A stretch of DNA of 64,000 bases from Entoloma clypeatum (GCA_963565915.1 OY751495.1:1612001-1676000), one strand, 5' to 3'. Positions 44,957 through 58,600 are shown, counted from the first letter of the stretch. Notes: generated from the sequence alone by a model not told the origin. Program-made: numbers and translations.

Positions 44957-45472
44957 TAGATGAAATATCTATAGGAGTGGAATTCATTCAACAGTCACCC
45001 TAGGTCCTATCTCCATTATAAACTGACTCATAAGTCAGTTTCTCTATGATGAGATGCAGGGAATTGTTGAATTCCCTGTGGCGACCAGATGGTCATCTAA
45101 TTGTTGAGGTTTTGACGCAATGCAATGCAGGTTCATTTGAACCTGCTTCTTTCATACAGTGTTCGTCGAATACATCAGGATACTTTGTACCCAATTAGAG
45201 TACATGGACGGTGCCATCAGCGCTGTTGTTTCAATCATAATTTGATTGTCCTGAATGATATCTTGTCGTTTGCAATGCCAATAGGAGATGTTGGGGCAAT
45301 TGCTGCCCCATTTCCTCCCTTTCTTGCTTCATTCCTACACTGAAGCATATATTGAGGGTCCCAAGTTGGCCCTCCTTTTGCCAGTTGGAAACATTCATTT
45401 TCCCCTGTTGCATTTCACAACTTTTTGTTTTTTAAATAACATGTTGTCATTTTGGTAACTGGGTGATATCTA

Positions 45473-47759
45473 GTGTTTCAAGGTTCAGTCTTTGTGGACC
45501 GGAACCAGACCAGACCAAACTGAAAAGTGGACCAAAAAAGACCAGACCGCGGTCTCGGTCTCTTCCATTTTGGGGTGCACCCAGTCTTTGGTTCACTGAA
45601 TTTTTTTTTTGAGACCAGTGAAAGACTGGTTTAAACTGGTCTGAACTGGTCTTTTGGATATCTAATACATGTGACTACATAGGCTGTAATGAATGTGTCT
45701 GGGGTAGTAAAAACAAGGGGAGGAGAGGTCTTTGATAACAAAAAGATGGGAAAGGGTGGTGGGAAAGGTGTCGTTCCCATCAAAAAAAGGGTGGTGGGGG
45801 AGGTCATCTTCCTCTCACATGAAAAAAGGTGGTGGAGAAGGCGTCATCATCGAAAAAAAGGAGGTGAAGGCCCGTTGTTGTCCTCACAAGAAAGGGCGGT
45901 GGGGAACGCGTCGTCGCCATCAAAAAAAAAGGGCAATGGGGGACGTCTCATCCCCATCAAAAAAAAGAGCCATGGGCTGTCATCCTCCTGGCAGTGGGGA
46001 AGGTGTCGTCACTGTGAAAAAAGGGCAGTGTTCACGAAAAAGGTCAGTGGAGGGTGTTGCAAAAAAGGCCAGTGGAGTGGCGTATTGTCTTCCTTGCGAA
46101 AGAAGGGCCATGGAGAAGGTGTCATTGCCGGCGAAAAAAAGGGCGGTGGGGGGCCGTGGTCTTCTCCACAAAAAAGGGGCATCAGGGAGGCATCACCTTT
46201 CCCACAAAAAAGGGCAGTGGAGGGGGAGTTGTCTTCACTGCGAAAAAGGGCCGGGGCCAGGTTGTGGGCACTCGGCGGCGGCAGCACCTAGACTGGTGGT
46301 GAGTGAGAAACAATGAGGAGGGGTGGGGACTTACTGAAGGCTGCTGCCGCCGTTGCAGTCAGTGGTGAGGCTGGGTTGGTTGGGGTGGGGTGAAGTGAGA
46401 GAGCAACAGTGTGGGCAAAGGGTTTCACACACAAAAAGTACCCAAAACAAATAAGGGCAAATAACCTGCCCACCCCCCGCCAAAAAGTCGGGGGACAACG
46501 CGTTCCTCAGTGCCCCTCAATTCTTGCTGGCAGTTTATGATTTATACAATTTAGAGTAATATAAGAATTGATCTGACATAAATTATAGGTAGCTCATAGA
46601 TTCTTAAGCATGAGATCCAGTAGCATTGAAAAAGTCACAATATCTCTATAACCAGAGCACAAAAATTGAAGAACACTGGGTGCTTTGTTATCCTCTCAAT
46701 TAACTGATTCCAAATCTGAAATAAAAATTATCTGTAATTTTTTCATCTTATTTCATTGATTATGAGCCTACACAGGTGTGATATTCAATTACAAGGTCTC
46801 AGCTATGTCTATAGACAGCATATACACAGTATTCAACAGTCAGTAAAGTGTTTGAAGAGTTGTGGAAAGGGGAAACTGAGAAATACATGGTTTGAAGGCA
46901 TATTGATACACAAGATCTGTGCATTCAGACTGAATTCACAGTTGTGTTACATGCTTATGGATAATGTCTCAAGAAATATATATTTTTCTGGGGGAAATAG
47001 TAAGAAATCTACTGTCTATCTATGGTTTCTGGCCATCTCCATGCCAGCCTGCACTCAGGTAGGTCCTCAAGAGCATGCACAACAGCGAGCGCGGCCTTTG
47101 ATGCATCGTTGATGTGTGCCTCAGCAACTTGTTTGTATGCTGCCACCTGGTATGTCTAGTACCCCCCTCTCCTGCACAGTCAACTAACAGAACCCTTTCC
47201 AGACCACACCTCCGGTTGCCCTTCCTTTTCAGTTGAGGAACTCCACCCTTGCTTGCGAGGGGGGGCCCTCTGCCATTTCTGCTGGAGAACCCCCTCGCCA
47301 TGTTTCAGTTGGGAAACTCCGCTGACCCTCGCTGCCTGCCATTTCTCAGGGAGGGGGAACCTACCTCGCCATTCGCCGTTTCTGTTGGAGGACCCGTGAT
47401 CTTTTGTTTTGGTTGGGGGACCCGAGCTCGCCGCCAGCTGTTTCTGAGGGGAGGACCCTATCTCGCCATCCACGGTTTCTGTTGGAGAACCCTCACTGTT
47501 GTTGCCTTCCATTTGGAGGATATTGTCATTGCCTGCCGTTTCTAACATTGTTCTAGCTCGTTTGCACTACCCTTTCATAGCCTTACATACCGAATCCATA
47601 CCTTTACTGCTACAAGAACCAGTTGAGACTGGTTGAGACCGGTTTGGTCTCAACTGGCAGTGAGAGATGGACCGGTCCCATGTGGTTCGGTCCAGTTTTC
47701 AGACAAGTGAAGGTGCCAGAAGACCGGTCCTGGTTCCGGTGGACCGAACCTTCAAACAC
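45473..47759. mobile_element. Non-autonomous 2.3-kb TIR element carrying a minisatellite
   Basis: Imperfect terminal inverted repeats of at least 35 bp (left GTGTTTCAAGGTTCAGTC..., right complement GTGTTTGAAGGTTCGGTC...), both rich in GGTCC/GGACCGG, flanked by TA at 45471-45472 and 47760-47761. Subterminal regions repeat ACTGGT/GACCGGT motifs. No transposase. The interior holds a minisatellite (about 45730-46270) and a second low-complexity block (47220-47540). Superfamily undetermined. Confidence 0.6.
45730..46270 (+). repeat. Degenerate G-rich minisatellite
   Basis: About fifteen irregular units of roughly 30-45 bp, each an A run followed by GGGCNGTGG and AAGGTGTC-like sequence. The several overlapping open frames here (Lys/Gly-rich) are low-complexity by-products, not genes. 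Confidence 0.7.
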
Positions 47760-47761
47760 TA

Positions 47762-49830
47762 TTCAGCACTCCAGAGCGCTCAACAGTCTTGGACATCAGA
47801 ACTAGATGCAGCCGAAAACGGCGCTTGCTAATCTGGAACCCCCAAGTATCAAAACCAGATAACTAACTTAAACTAGCTTATGCTACTAGTTTAAAGAGGA
47901 TGGACGGTGGCAGCCTGAAAGGTGCGCATGTCATCGCTCACTGGTGTAGACCAGGTTAGTATTGTACAGGCAGAGTAGTCACAGCAGCTCCATTAGAGTG
48001 TGCAAACTACTCTAGGACTTAGAGGGATAAAACCCTAGCCTAGGGGCTATCCGGGGCCCATAACCTATTGAACAGCACACCTGATAGACGCAGAGAAAGC
48101 CTGGTTAATGATACTCACATTGAAGTGAAGAGGGTTGAGATGTTGGAGAAGAGTGGGCGATGATAGAACTACTTGATATTAGCTCTGTTGTACTACACTA
48201 CTTACATGCAGTACTTATACCTATGGGAATGCGCACAGACCAACTACAAGCTAGTAATGCTATTGGCTAGAACATGATGGAACATCTTGGTACACAGCAT
48301 CAAGACTGTGGTGCGCAGCATTCTGAGTTATAGAGATGACTCAGAGATCTAGAACGAGTCTAGATTGTTCTATGTTTAGAACACTTCATGTGGTCAGGCC
48401 ACATGGTAAAACACATGATTGTAGTCACATGATTGATTGTTAATACATCCATATTTGAATGTTTCAACACACATTACAGGCAGACAGGAAGTAAGGCATG
48501 GGCGGTGTTCTAAGTCAACACGCGGTCTGTTCTGGTCTGCCCTGTATATGATTGATAAGAGCCGAGAAATGCCATATCTCCCCACTGACAAGGCAGCAGA
48601 GAATGAACCGGCGTATCTAGGCAATAGCACGGGTAGTTCTGTGGGTATCCAGAGCTCTTCCCGTATGGGGAGTAACCCATGATCTGCGGGTTGATACTGG
48701 GCAGGTGCAGGCAGAATTGGAGGGTACAGGTTCCCGCACAGGTTTTGTGGACATTATATATATTAAAACTATATAAATAAATAAATAATTATACTACCCC
48801 CACCTTGCATTTGTGAGTGAGAGGGGGTGCTATGGTGGGGGCAGGTGCTGGGTTGGTGCCATTGGGTACACGAGGGGTGGCCGTTAGGCACGAGACACAG
48901 CTGTTTGGGCATGAGAGGGGGGCCATTATACATGAGTGGGGACCGTTATATGCGAGTGGGGGCCGTTGGTTGTGAGATACGGCTGTTGGGCATGAAGGAA
49001 GGCCAATTTGATGTGAAATGGGCTCCAAATCTAAAGTCAGTTTCTCAATCTGTGTGGTGGTTCCCAAGTTGCAATTTTGATGAAAATATTTGAATAAAGT
49101 TTTATTTTTTCTTTCTTTTTTTGGATCGCACAGACCATTCATTCCACACAACTTTGCAAAAAAAAAAAAAAAAAAAAAAGAATTTGAGCCCCCCTCCTCT
49201 TTCCTTTTTAGGAAGGAGATTAAGAGGTGCTGGGAAAAATCTGAAAAAATCATTCCCAGCAATTTTAAAGGCAAATTCCAACCCCATGTAAAAATTCTGG
49301 TCCCGACACTCCCTTGCACAACACTGCAATACAGAACCACAAACAGGATATGGAACCAAGGAATCAAGACCCAAGGAATCCAGGTCTGGTGGAACCACAT
49401 GCAACAAAGTTGGATGTTGATTGTTGATTATTGGACCTTAGATTTGATTTGTTGGATGTATGTCCAGCTTTTGATGGGAACCACAACCAGCCCTGAGTGG
49501 AACCACCACCTTGGCATGCACAACTACATTCTAAGCAGTTGTGATAAAAAAGTTGATTTTAAATATATTTTGGTATGTTTTATGTTTCTGGCCTATCTCA
49601 AGTGAGATCTGGGTGTTGGGTGTTGAGCAAAAAGGCAAAATTTAGACCTAAAGACATGAAACCTGGAAAAATGAGTTGAACTTGGAATATTCAATGAAAA
49701 ATACTGTCATAAAGGCAAGCATGATAACCGCTTCAACATCGGTGTGATGATGGACAAGGGTGCAAACAGCTGGCGAGGGACTAGTGAAATTAAGATTCTC
49801 CTCCTCAAGGATAACCAAAAAAAATTCTTG
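47762..49830. other. Gene-free, repeat-rich stretch left of Prp6
   Basis: No gene. About 48035-48075 contains GGGCCCATAACCTATTGAACAGCA, resembling the copia LTR/primer-site junction near 39805-39825, so an old copia LTR probably lies to its right. 48618-48680 and 48820-49010 repeat the family seen near 28.7 kb. 49002-49309 is the second copy of the repeat at 3482-3806, with a 20-nt A run. Confidence 0.5.
49002..49309. repeat. MITE-like dispersed repeat, copy 2
   Basis: Complement of 3482-3780 with indels: shares the GTGTCGGGACCAGAATTTTT end (at 49309), the TTTCCTTTTTAGGAAGG segment and a run of about 20 A at 49159. The other terminus has been lost or replaced. Confidence 0.6.
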
Positions 49831-52800
49831 TTACTGCAAAATATCCGCGACCAATTCTAGTACCTGCCTGATATCCTTCCCTCTATTCTCCACATCCTTG
49901 GCAACTGTCTGCCACACGGGCGAATGATGCGGATCAGCAACCTCACACAACGCCCGCACTTTCTCTCGATACTCCTATGAAAAAGTGATCATCAGCACCC
50001 GATTCTGAAGATTGAAATCAAAATTCACCTCTGTCCCATGTTCCCTCTCAAACTTCAACCACCACGCCCAAATATCTCCCAAATCCTTTCCTTGAAGACC
50101 ATCTTTCATCACCATATCCGTCGCACGTTTGAACCACTCCCTCGCCTTCTCAATCTTTCTCTCTGACCAAAACATCCGCGCAATGGTGGAAATCACGATA
50201 GGATGGTCATTCGACCGCTTCAAAGCATCCACACTCCTCGTCTTTCTGTTCGGCCGCGGTTCGGCCCATATCGCCATCGACCACAGCATGCCGGACGTAG
50301 GGCAGTCTTGCAGAGCGCGCGACAGCATGGCTTTGGCCTGTCCAGCGCCACCGGAACGCTCTTCCACGTGCACGGCCTCGACCCACAGTTCTTCGGAAAC
50401 AGGATTGACCAGCCGTGCCTTTTCGAGGAGAGCTCGCGCCTTGATGCTCTTCCCATCGGCCTCCTCTAATCTGGTAGCTAGAATCCATAGCGTGGTGTCT
50501 TTGGGGCATGCCTTGTATCCAGCTTGAAACGATGCGCGTGCCGCGGCATAATTCTTCTGCGACTGCAAGATTTGGCCCTGGATCATATACAGCTTGGCGA
50601 ATTTCGGGAATTTCAAGAGCGCAGCGGCGAGCGTCTCAAGCGCGGTCGAGGGTTGTCCTTGTTCCCGCTCGAATACCGCGGATTTCATCCAGATCTGTAG
50701 CATTTCACTGTTAGATAACATCTTCAATGTAGGAACAAAAATCACTGTACGCACCCGTTCCGTATCAGCCACGGTCCTGGCACGAATCAGCAACTCTTTC
50801 GCGACTCCTAATTCCCCGTTCTCAGCTTCAAGCTTAACGGCCGCCAACCAAATCTGTTCGCTTTCAGGATTGGCAACGAACGCGCGCTCCAGCACCTCTC
50901 GCGCACCAGGGACGTCGCCAGCAAGCCATTTCTCCTTGGCCGCCATGAGCCATAGAGACTCTGCCTGTGGACAATGTACCACAGCTCTGTTCAATATGGT
51001 ACTCAGACTCTCCCTGGTGATATAAAGAAAGAAACATGAGTAAATTGAAACGCAGATGCGAATTAAATTTACCGACCTTGTTCCGTGTGCCTTTTCCAGC
51101 TCCGCAGCTCTCCACCACAACGCCTTCTTGTCCGGGAACACCTTCAATGCATATGCCAAGACCGCCCTCGCAGTGCCCACCATCCCTCTTGCCTCCGCAC
51201 TCTCCACATCTCCAACCCACGTATCAAACCTATCCTCCTCTTCAATATCCATCGCCACAGTCGCCTTCACAATCGCCTCGCACGTCCGTGGCGACCCCTC
51301 CGATTCACACCTCTCTGCTTCCTTCAACCACTGTTCCCGGGTAAGCAATACTTGATGTCGGCGCAGCTCCCGCACACCGGCTTCAATCGTCTTATCCACG
51401 AGCTCAAGAGACTTATTCCTCTCGGTTTTCTTCTTCTCGTCGTTTGCAGCATGAGCCTCTTGTTCCAACAATCGTCCAGCTGCAATCCATATTTCGTGGC
51501 TGGTAGGAACAGCCTTCCTAGCCTTGTTCAGGACGGACTTCGCTTTCTCTGGTGTCTCGAGGCGCGCAAGGGCTAGCCAAAGTTCGACGGAAAGGGGAAT
51601 AACTTCCACTGCACGAGAGAGCAGTATGCGGGCATCCGTTATTGACGATTCCAGGTTGACGGTTTCTTTCCACAAACGGACAGAGTTTGGAATGTGTTCA
51701 AGAGCTGCATAGGGTTTGATTCAGGAAGGGAACTACCAGGCGAGGAACCACCGACGAACCTTTTCGCAAGACACGCTTTTTGGCTTTCGCATCATGCTCC
51801 AGGTCAGCTGCTGCCATCCAGATCTTTACACTCTGTCCTACATGTTGTACCGCATTTGCAAGTATCACCTTGGCATCGTCGTTATTCTATAAAACAAGAC
51901 ATATCAAACACCACTCTAAAAAAATACAAAACAACAAGAGACACACACATGAAGTCTAGCAGCTTCGAGCCACACATCCTCACTCTTCGGACATTGTTCG
52001 CAACCCATTTTGATGATCTTCCTCGCTGCCACCATCCGACCTGCGTGTTCTTCAAGACACGCAGCGGCGATCCACCCAGGGGCGTGTTTCGGGTTCGACT
52101 TTACCAACGAGTCGAACAGCATCCTAGCACGTTTAATATCCCCGATCTCAGCTTCGGATTTGATGATGACACTGTCAAGGGACGTAAGATACCCCTTGGG
52201 GTCAACAGAAGTGGCCGATCCAGAAATGGTGGAATTGCTGCTGGATATCTGCACGGGAACTTCATCATCAAAAGGAATGGTGCAAAAATCGAATTTACAA
52301 AACATACCTGATCAAGTTTCAGGGAAAGGATCTTATCTCGAGCCTGGCCGATTTCCACAAAGTTTGTGAGCGTTCCCGCATCAGCAGGCGTCTCGAGTCC
52401 TCCATGCTGCGAAAAAATAGCAAGGTCAGCGACAAGCACAAGGGGTCGCGAAGAAATATGCATACCTGCTGTTGTCTCGCGTCCAACGAGCTCTCATACT
52501 CGTTCTTGTTACGATCCCCAACCAAGACACTATCCGGAACAACATACGTCCTCTCCTCTTTCCTCCGCTTCTTCCTCGTAAGATTTCCAACCTCGGGAAT
52601 GTTCTCCCACTCTTCATCCGTCACCGCCGACAAGCCCCGCTTCAAATCAGCAAACTGTTGTTGGATCTTCGGGCGCTCGGCGCGATGTTTCGCGAGCTCC
52701 AGCTGTTCCTGCGCTTCCCTATTTCACAAAGCAAGGCAAAGAAAAAGAAGAAGAAAAAAAACCAGTCAGTCGAACAGGAAAGGAAGAATCCCGAAGGACT

Positions 52801-53249
52801 AACCAGAAAGGGCACACACCTACGCGCCTTCCGTCTCAGATCCATCGCCTGGTCGACTGAGTCATATATTTTATCGGCTTCCTCGTCATCCTGCTCGTAT
52901 GTCGTTCCCGCAAACAGTCCATACTCATTGTCGGGATCCTGAAACTGGTCCGGGTCGACTTCAGCTTCTTCCCCGCGTTTTGCCTGGGCCTCACTAACCC
53001 ATATATTTTCGTCAGTGAACGTTTCAACATGAGGATGAAAAGTACACACGCTATGACCTCTGCGGATGGGCCTTCTCGTGCTGGACCGATATCGGACCGG
53101 GTCGTGAATCCTGATGCACTGAATGTGGAATGAGTTGAAAGAATGGAAGACGGCATTAACTGAGAAACACACCCTCGACCGAGACCAGCGACATAAGACG
53201 CAGGGGCCGGCATCGACAGAAACGCAAGTTTGTTAGTTTTGGGAGGCAT
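49831..53249 (-). CDS. prp6: Pre-mRNA-splicing factor Prp6 (U4/U6.U5 tri-snRNP, HAT/TPR repeats)
   Basis: ATG at 53249 (MPPKTNKLAFLSMPAPASYV), TAA at 49831-49833, roughly ten short exons. The PRP1/Prp6 N-terminal domain is clear (ASGFTTRSDIGPAREGPS, DPDQFQDPDNEYGLFAGTTY, GLSAVTDEEWENIPEVGNLT). After it come the typical block GYLTSLDSVIIKSEAEIGDI and long arrays of HAT/TPR-type helical repeats (ARMLFDSLVKSNPKHAPGWI; AAARASFQAGYKACPKDTTL; LSRALQDCPTSGMLWSMAIW). Length is about 900 residues, as in other fungi. The protein bridges U5 and U4/U6 snRNPs in the nucleus. Several introns stay open by chance (near 51010-51060 and 50700-50760). Intact single-copy host gene. The kinase gene upstream is on the same strand; its stop lies 236 nt from this ATG. 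Confidence 0.93.
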
Positions 53250-53484
53250 GGCTGCAGTGATATTCGTCTAGTAGATCGCAGCTGAAACGCCGTCGTCTTG
53301 AATGGTGGTGGGGTGAAGCCCAGCTCTGGCTGGATAACGTAAGACCAAAGGGCAATAAAGGCTGTTCTCAACAACATCAAATACTGTCCTTGTCAACTCA
53401 AAGAATTCTTGGGCCAGAACCATGCAATTCATCCATTAGAGAGACCATAAATTGCCTGCAAAAAGATTCGCCGTTTAATGAAAA

Positions 53485-55606
53485 TTACCCCTCAAAAGCA
53501 GCAGGAGTGACATCCATCCCAAAATTCGACTTTGCAAAACCTCTCATCGATCTCTCCAACTCATCCTCGAAACCCAAGCCCGGCTTCATCCCAAACTTGC
53601 GGCGAATCCAACGGGTAATTTGCGTCTTCCAGAAAACGATGTCCAAGGAGAGCAGGACGCTGCGGAAGATGAGGTGATGCCAATATTCACGGAGGCGTTG
53701 TGAGAAGGACAGATTGGGATTCTGTGAAAGGGATCGGGAAGCCCATAAACCCGTTATCTTGATGCGGTTTACGGGTGAGCCAAAGAATTGGTTATTCCCT
53801 GTGTAATTATGGTAAGTTAACTGTCGGGGGCGATGCTTTGGACAGCGAATGAGAGCTCACCTTGTACCATGCTATACACAAGGGAGAGTAGTCATCAGTG
53901 TAGGCCTCGATGATCCGGAATAGGACTCACCGCATATTTCTGGTCAGGAAGATAAGAGCTTTAGGCATCCTATCCGTGTCTGTCAGGAACTCCTTCAACT
54001 TCTTCTTCATCAACAGGCTCATCTCGTATTGGCTCAGCTTCTCGCGCTCCGCTTCACGTTCCTGTCTCCGCTTGTTCTCCTCTCGGGTCTGCCGCCTACT
54101 CAACTTCACCGGCTTCATCAAGGTCGCACTCGCCAGAAGATCAGGAAGACCCATTCCCCACTCCCTCGTCACCTTCTCCACAGCATCAAAATCAGCAGCC
54201 AGCATTCCCCGCCACAGTTCGACCCACTGTCTCCGGAAGTTCTCCTCGATGCCGACATACAATCCGTGATCGATCAGCACTAATTGTGGCATGCAAAGTT
54301 TCTTGGGATGTGGCCTGATGATAACATTTCCAGGATGGGGATCACAGTGTACCCATCCCCAATTGAACATCTGGGCACTGAAGAGCTCGACCATGACCTG
54401 CATGATAGCCTTGACGCCGCCCTTCAAAGGTTTTGTTGAGGTGGAATTCGTTGGCAAAGTACCATAGCCCGGTTCTGGTTCGCCCATCAGTGCTCGGATG
54501 GCCGGTCGGTCGCTAAGCCGAACTCCCTCTATCCATTCCGCCGTCATGACCTTCTTGGTCGACAGTTCAGGATAAACCTCCGGAATATAAACGTTCTCGG
54601 CCAACCGAGGCTCTGCCCGAACGAATTCAGCTGTCCTCCTCGCATTGTCCGCTTCTCTGACAAAGTCAAGCTCCTGCCGCAAATGCTCCGATACGAAATC
54701 TAGGAACCATTCGGTTGAAAGGATAGAAACCATATTGAAGATAACTTACCCACGACGAAGTAAACAGGAAGATCAAACGCCCAATGTTCAAACATCCACA
54801 TGACAGCTCTATACGCAGCCAAGTCCCACTCCATCTGCTTCGCCACATCCGGTTTTTGGATCTTCACCGCTACCCACTTTTCCCCGGTGTCGCCAGAACT
54901 AGGCCACAGCTTTGCCTTGTGTACTTGAGCGATACTCGCACTGGCCGTCGCCTCTTTATCAAAAACCTCAAAGATGCCACCTGGACCCGAAGGCGGACGG
55001 CCGAACTCCGCCTGGAAGACCTCCTCTACAGTGGAATATGGTATTTGAGGTGCATCGTCAAAGAGTTTTGCAAATTTGCGCTGCATTGGTTCGGGGAGTA
55101 GTGCTGAATTGGCTCCAATAGCTTGACTGGGAGAAAGCAGTATTCAAAAGCGGCACCGAGACAATACGAAGGATAATTCCAGTACCCAATTTTAATGTAA
55201 AGACCTCCATTAGAAGTGAATAGATTATACATTCTGTCTGCGACGCGTTCATGCAGCTCGGGGATGAGGTCGTTCTTCTCCGGGGTGAAATTAAGTTTAT
55301 AGTCTAGAGTGATGGCGACACACTACAGTCAATGAGGAAGGGTCATACAAACAACCCTGAAAGAACGCTGCTCACTGTCCAAAGTGTTCTGAGGCTGCGA
55401 TAGCCAGCGGATGCATTGTAGGTCCTGTCAACGGCCCACAAGGTCCCAAGTCCAAGGATCAGATATCCCGCCCTTCTTGTATATTTATTGAGAGAGGCAG
55501 AAGGGTACCCGTTTTGCTGCGAAGAGAGTTGGCGTCGAGCGAGCCTTTGGCTATGGCGACGTAGTGTACATGAAACCAGCCGGGAATTGAAAGGCGCACC
55601 CCACAT
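53485..55606 (-). CDS. ABC1/ADCK (UbiB-family) atypical kinase, mitochondrial, Mcp2/ADCK1-like
   Basis: ATG at 55606, TAA at 53485-53487, about six exons. The N-terminus is Arg/Ser-rich without acidic residues (SRLVSCTLRRHSQRLARRQL), a likely mitochondrial presequence, followed by a hydrophobic segment (YLILGLGTLWAV). UbiB signatures: KxGQ motif (KIGQ, completed across an intron at about 55134-55170), the Ala/Ser-rich loop SASIAQVHKA, the lysine VAVKIQKP, HCDPHPGNVII and the metal-binding LIDHGLYVG. The Arg/Glu-rich insert REENKRRQEREAEREKLSQY precedes the C-terminal helices. ADCK1/Mcp2 proteins act at the inner membrane in lipid and mitochondrial homeostasis (family knowledge). The GLYVG after the Asp-His pair favours ADCK1/Mcp2 over Coq8. 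No damage seen. Confidence 0.9.
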
Positions 55607-58600
55607 GCGCTCACGTTCGTTAAGGGTGACTGGGGAACTTCAACGCGGCATGACCTTGAGTCCATGACGTGTTCGGCATGTCGATAACATCTATGTCTAA
55701 CATGAACAAACTTCATTCATTGCCATTAACGTTAACATCCAACGTTCAATGCTAGTAAGTACGACCCGGTCGACCGCAAATCATATATTCCTAGGGTTTT
55801 AACCTCACAAGCTCATGCCTACATACGGAACAAGACTCTGAATCTCGCACTTCCCTAATCAGGGCCAACGCTTGTTCCCTTCAAAGAACAAAGAACCTCC
55901 GAGGCTATGATGCCGCCACACTTTGTTTTCCCAGATCTCCACGATTCCACGAACCCCTCAACCCGGCGACCTTGTCTCCTTTCTGACATGATGTTTCTCT
56001 CCAAATTTCATGGAGACTACTTAAAAAGAAAAGATGACCTTCACAGGCCCACATTCTTGTCTTGCAACATATCCTCGCAGCTGCCCACCATTTCATTTCC
56101 ACTTCTCTCCTGAGGGGGTTGTCCCTTAATATGCAACCTAAATTATGGATCTCCTATATCTTGGTCTGCAGTAGGCGCATCCTCAGCATCAACTTGTTAC
56201 AACGTTCTCACCCGTCCTTTCCTTCTTCAGTGGCAACCGTTGCCTCAGCGGCCCCTATACCTATCTCTCCCCCCGTCGGCGTCGAAGAACGAGTGCGTTC
56301 ACACACCTGATCGCCGTCGCATTTGATCAAAACATCCACTCAGATTTGTCGCAGAGATTGCATTTGAAAAAGGGTAGGCCCTTTTCTTTCTTCGAACATC
56401 CAATTCCTCATTAATCATCATCCAATTCCCCAGCACGTAGTGCTCCGAATGGCCCGGTGCCATGCGTTTTTTTCTGCGCAAGTCGTTGCCTCAGCTCCAA
56501 GTGTGACAAGTCCCCGCCCCACCCACCGCGCTCCTTTCCACGTCGTTCATTATGGACCTTGGTTTCCCCCGCATCCCATTGATCTCGGTCTTGCTTCCCA
56601 TCCTCACCATGTATCATTTCACATGCACACTCAACTCTTACTGGATTAATCATGATGGACTATGTATGTAGCATCTAATAACCTTTCGAGTTTCAATCTT
56701 TCTAAACCCGCGGAAGTATCCCCATATAAATATGTCCACCCAAATTGCTTTCAACGCCAGGTTCAACGTTATGCTTCTCAACGTCGAGTTACTACATACC
56801 CCCAAGCGCCCACCCGCCAGCCTTGTGCTAAGTATTCAATATGGAAGACCTTGTTCATTTCTACAAAGGCCTTCATACGGAACAAGAATAGCCTTTCCCA
56901 ATCTAAAATTCACGCAAGAACGAGCCTCGAAAGTTTGACTCTTCTAGGCGCCTCCCGATCGCGCTAGACCACCATTGAGCTTCGACAAGCCACTTGCTGA
57001 AAGTTCTATACATGGCTATCTAATATTTGGCGCATCTTTATTCGCTTCCTCCTTTCCTTCGAGGCCTATTATTGTCCACGTCCACCATCAAGGCTTCCCG
57101 AACCCCAAGCGTGAAGGTTTCCTTGACCCTCAGGCCTCATAGATCATCCACTACCTGCATAATATGCTCTCACACTGTCGAATTCTCAGACTCCAAGAGG
57201 CAGGAGACCAATTAACGATCTGCATCTCCAAGGTTTCTAGCCTACCCACACCCATACCTCATTGCTCTCTCGCGCAATCAATTCAGTTCGCGTTAGACCG
57301 GCCTCAAGCTTCGACAACATGAAGGTTCTATAGCTAGTCTGATCTTGGACGTACGTATCCTTACTCGCTTCCTCCCTCTTCGAGGCCTATCATTATCAAT
57401 CTTTCGTTGTCGTCCACCATCTTGAAGGCTTCCTGAACCACCAACGTGCAGGTTTCCTCAATGATCATACACTACATGCATACTCGTGCTCTCGCACTGT
57501 CGAATTCTCAGACTTCAAGGGGATCGACATCAACATGTGTCATATCAACTTATTTCTGTCATTCTTCTGGGCTTCTGGTCAACACCGACATTGACACCTC
57601 ACTGCCCTCACACGCAATCAATCCCTAGCACATTAGACCAGTGACGATACTTCTCAGTCACCGGTTAACTCCTAGAGCTTCCATAGCTTGTCCAACTTTA
57701 GGCCTATCCCCACTCGCTTCCTACATTCCTTCAAGGCCTATTATCATCTCAGTCACTCGCCTAGAGCTTCTATGTATAGCTAGTCTAATCTTGGGCGTAG
57801 CATCCCTACTCGCTTCTTTCCTCTATTCTGGGCCGATTATCATCCATATCGCTCACTCCGTCTTCGCCGTATGCAAGTCGCACACCATCAAGGTTTTCGC
57901 TCAAATGTGAAGCCTCGTTCCAGCTTCATCAATGATCATCCGCTGGATCGCGTACGCTCTCACACTCCAGGCGGCCGATCAACGCATCCGAGTTCCACGT
58001 CATCGACTTCTATGTAATCTCCATGGGTTCTAGTCATGCCTACACCTCACTTTCACCCTCACGCGGCCGCGTTCAACCACCCCGCTCGAAGTTCACGCCC
58101 GGAGCTTCTATGCATAGCCAGTCCAACCTTGGGTCCATCCCTACTCGCTTCCTCCCTCCTATCATTATTCATCGAACTCATCGCTCGCTTCATCTTCGCA
58201 CACAAGTCGCAACATTATCAAGCTTTTCCCCCGAACTTACGAATTGGCTCAAGTTGAAAGCCCCAGTCAAATTTTCATCGATCATCCACTGCATCACGTA
58301 CGCCCCTCTCACACTGTCGATTTCTGAAACAGACTCCAGGCGGCCGATCAACACGTCCCGAGTCCCACGTCATCGGCCTCTGACTTCCATCCGACCCTCA
58401 CTTTCACCCCTCACGCGACGTTCGACGAGGTTTTTTCGCCTAGAGCTTCTTTACCCCGTCCAACCCTGGGGCATAGTATCCTTGTTCGCTTCCGCCCTCT
58501 ATTCAAGACCCATCGACATCGCTCGCTCCATCTCCGCACAGACAAGTCGCAACACAATAAATCTTTTCTCCGAACTTACAAACCGCCCTCAATGTGACGC

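Larger units (their letters stand above)
39815..44993 (-). repeat. Copia 5' LTR, split by a LINE and a Tc1 element
   Basis: On the minus strand an LTR-like unit starts TGTTGAATG at 44993 and ends CCAACA at 39815, directly followed by GGTTATGAGCCC, a likely primer site, and then the copia gag region. Subtracting the LINE with its duplication and the Tc1 element leaves about 304 bp (44993-44959, 43338-43148, 39892-39815), a normal copia LTR length. A TATA box (GTATATAAAGAC, near 43275) lies inside. The assignment rests on position and termini, not on a second intact LTR. Confidence 0.5.

Noticed and set aside
45689..46316. Long Lys/Gly-rich frames of about 200 codons in two registers
   Set aside because: They arise from the minisatellite A runs and G-rich units, are open in several frames at once, and have no protein-like composition.
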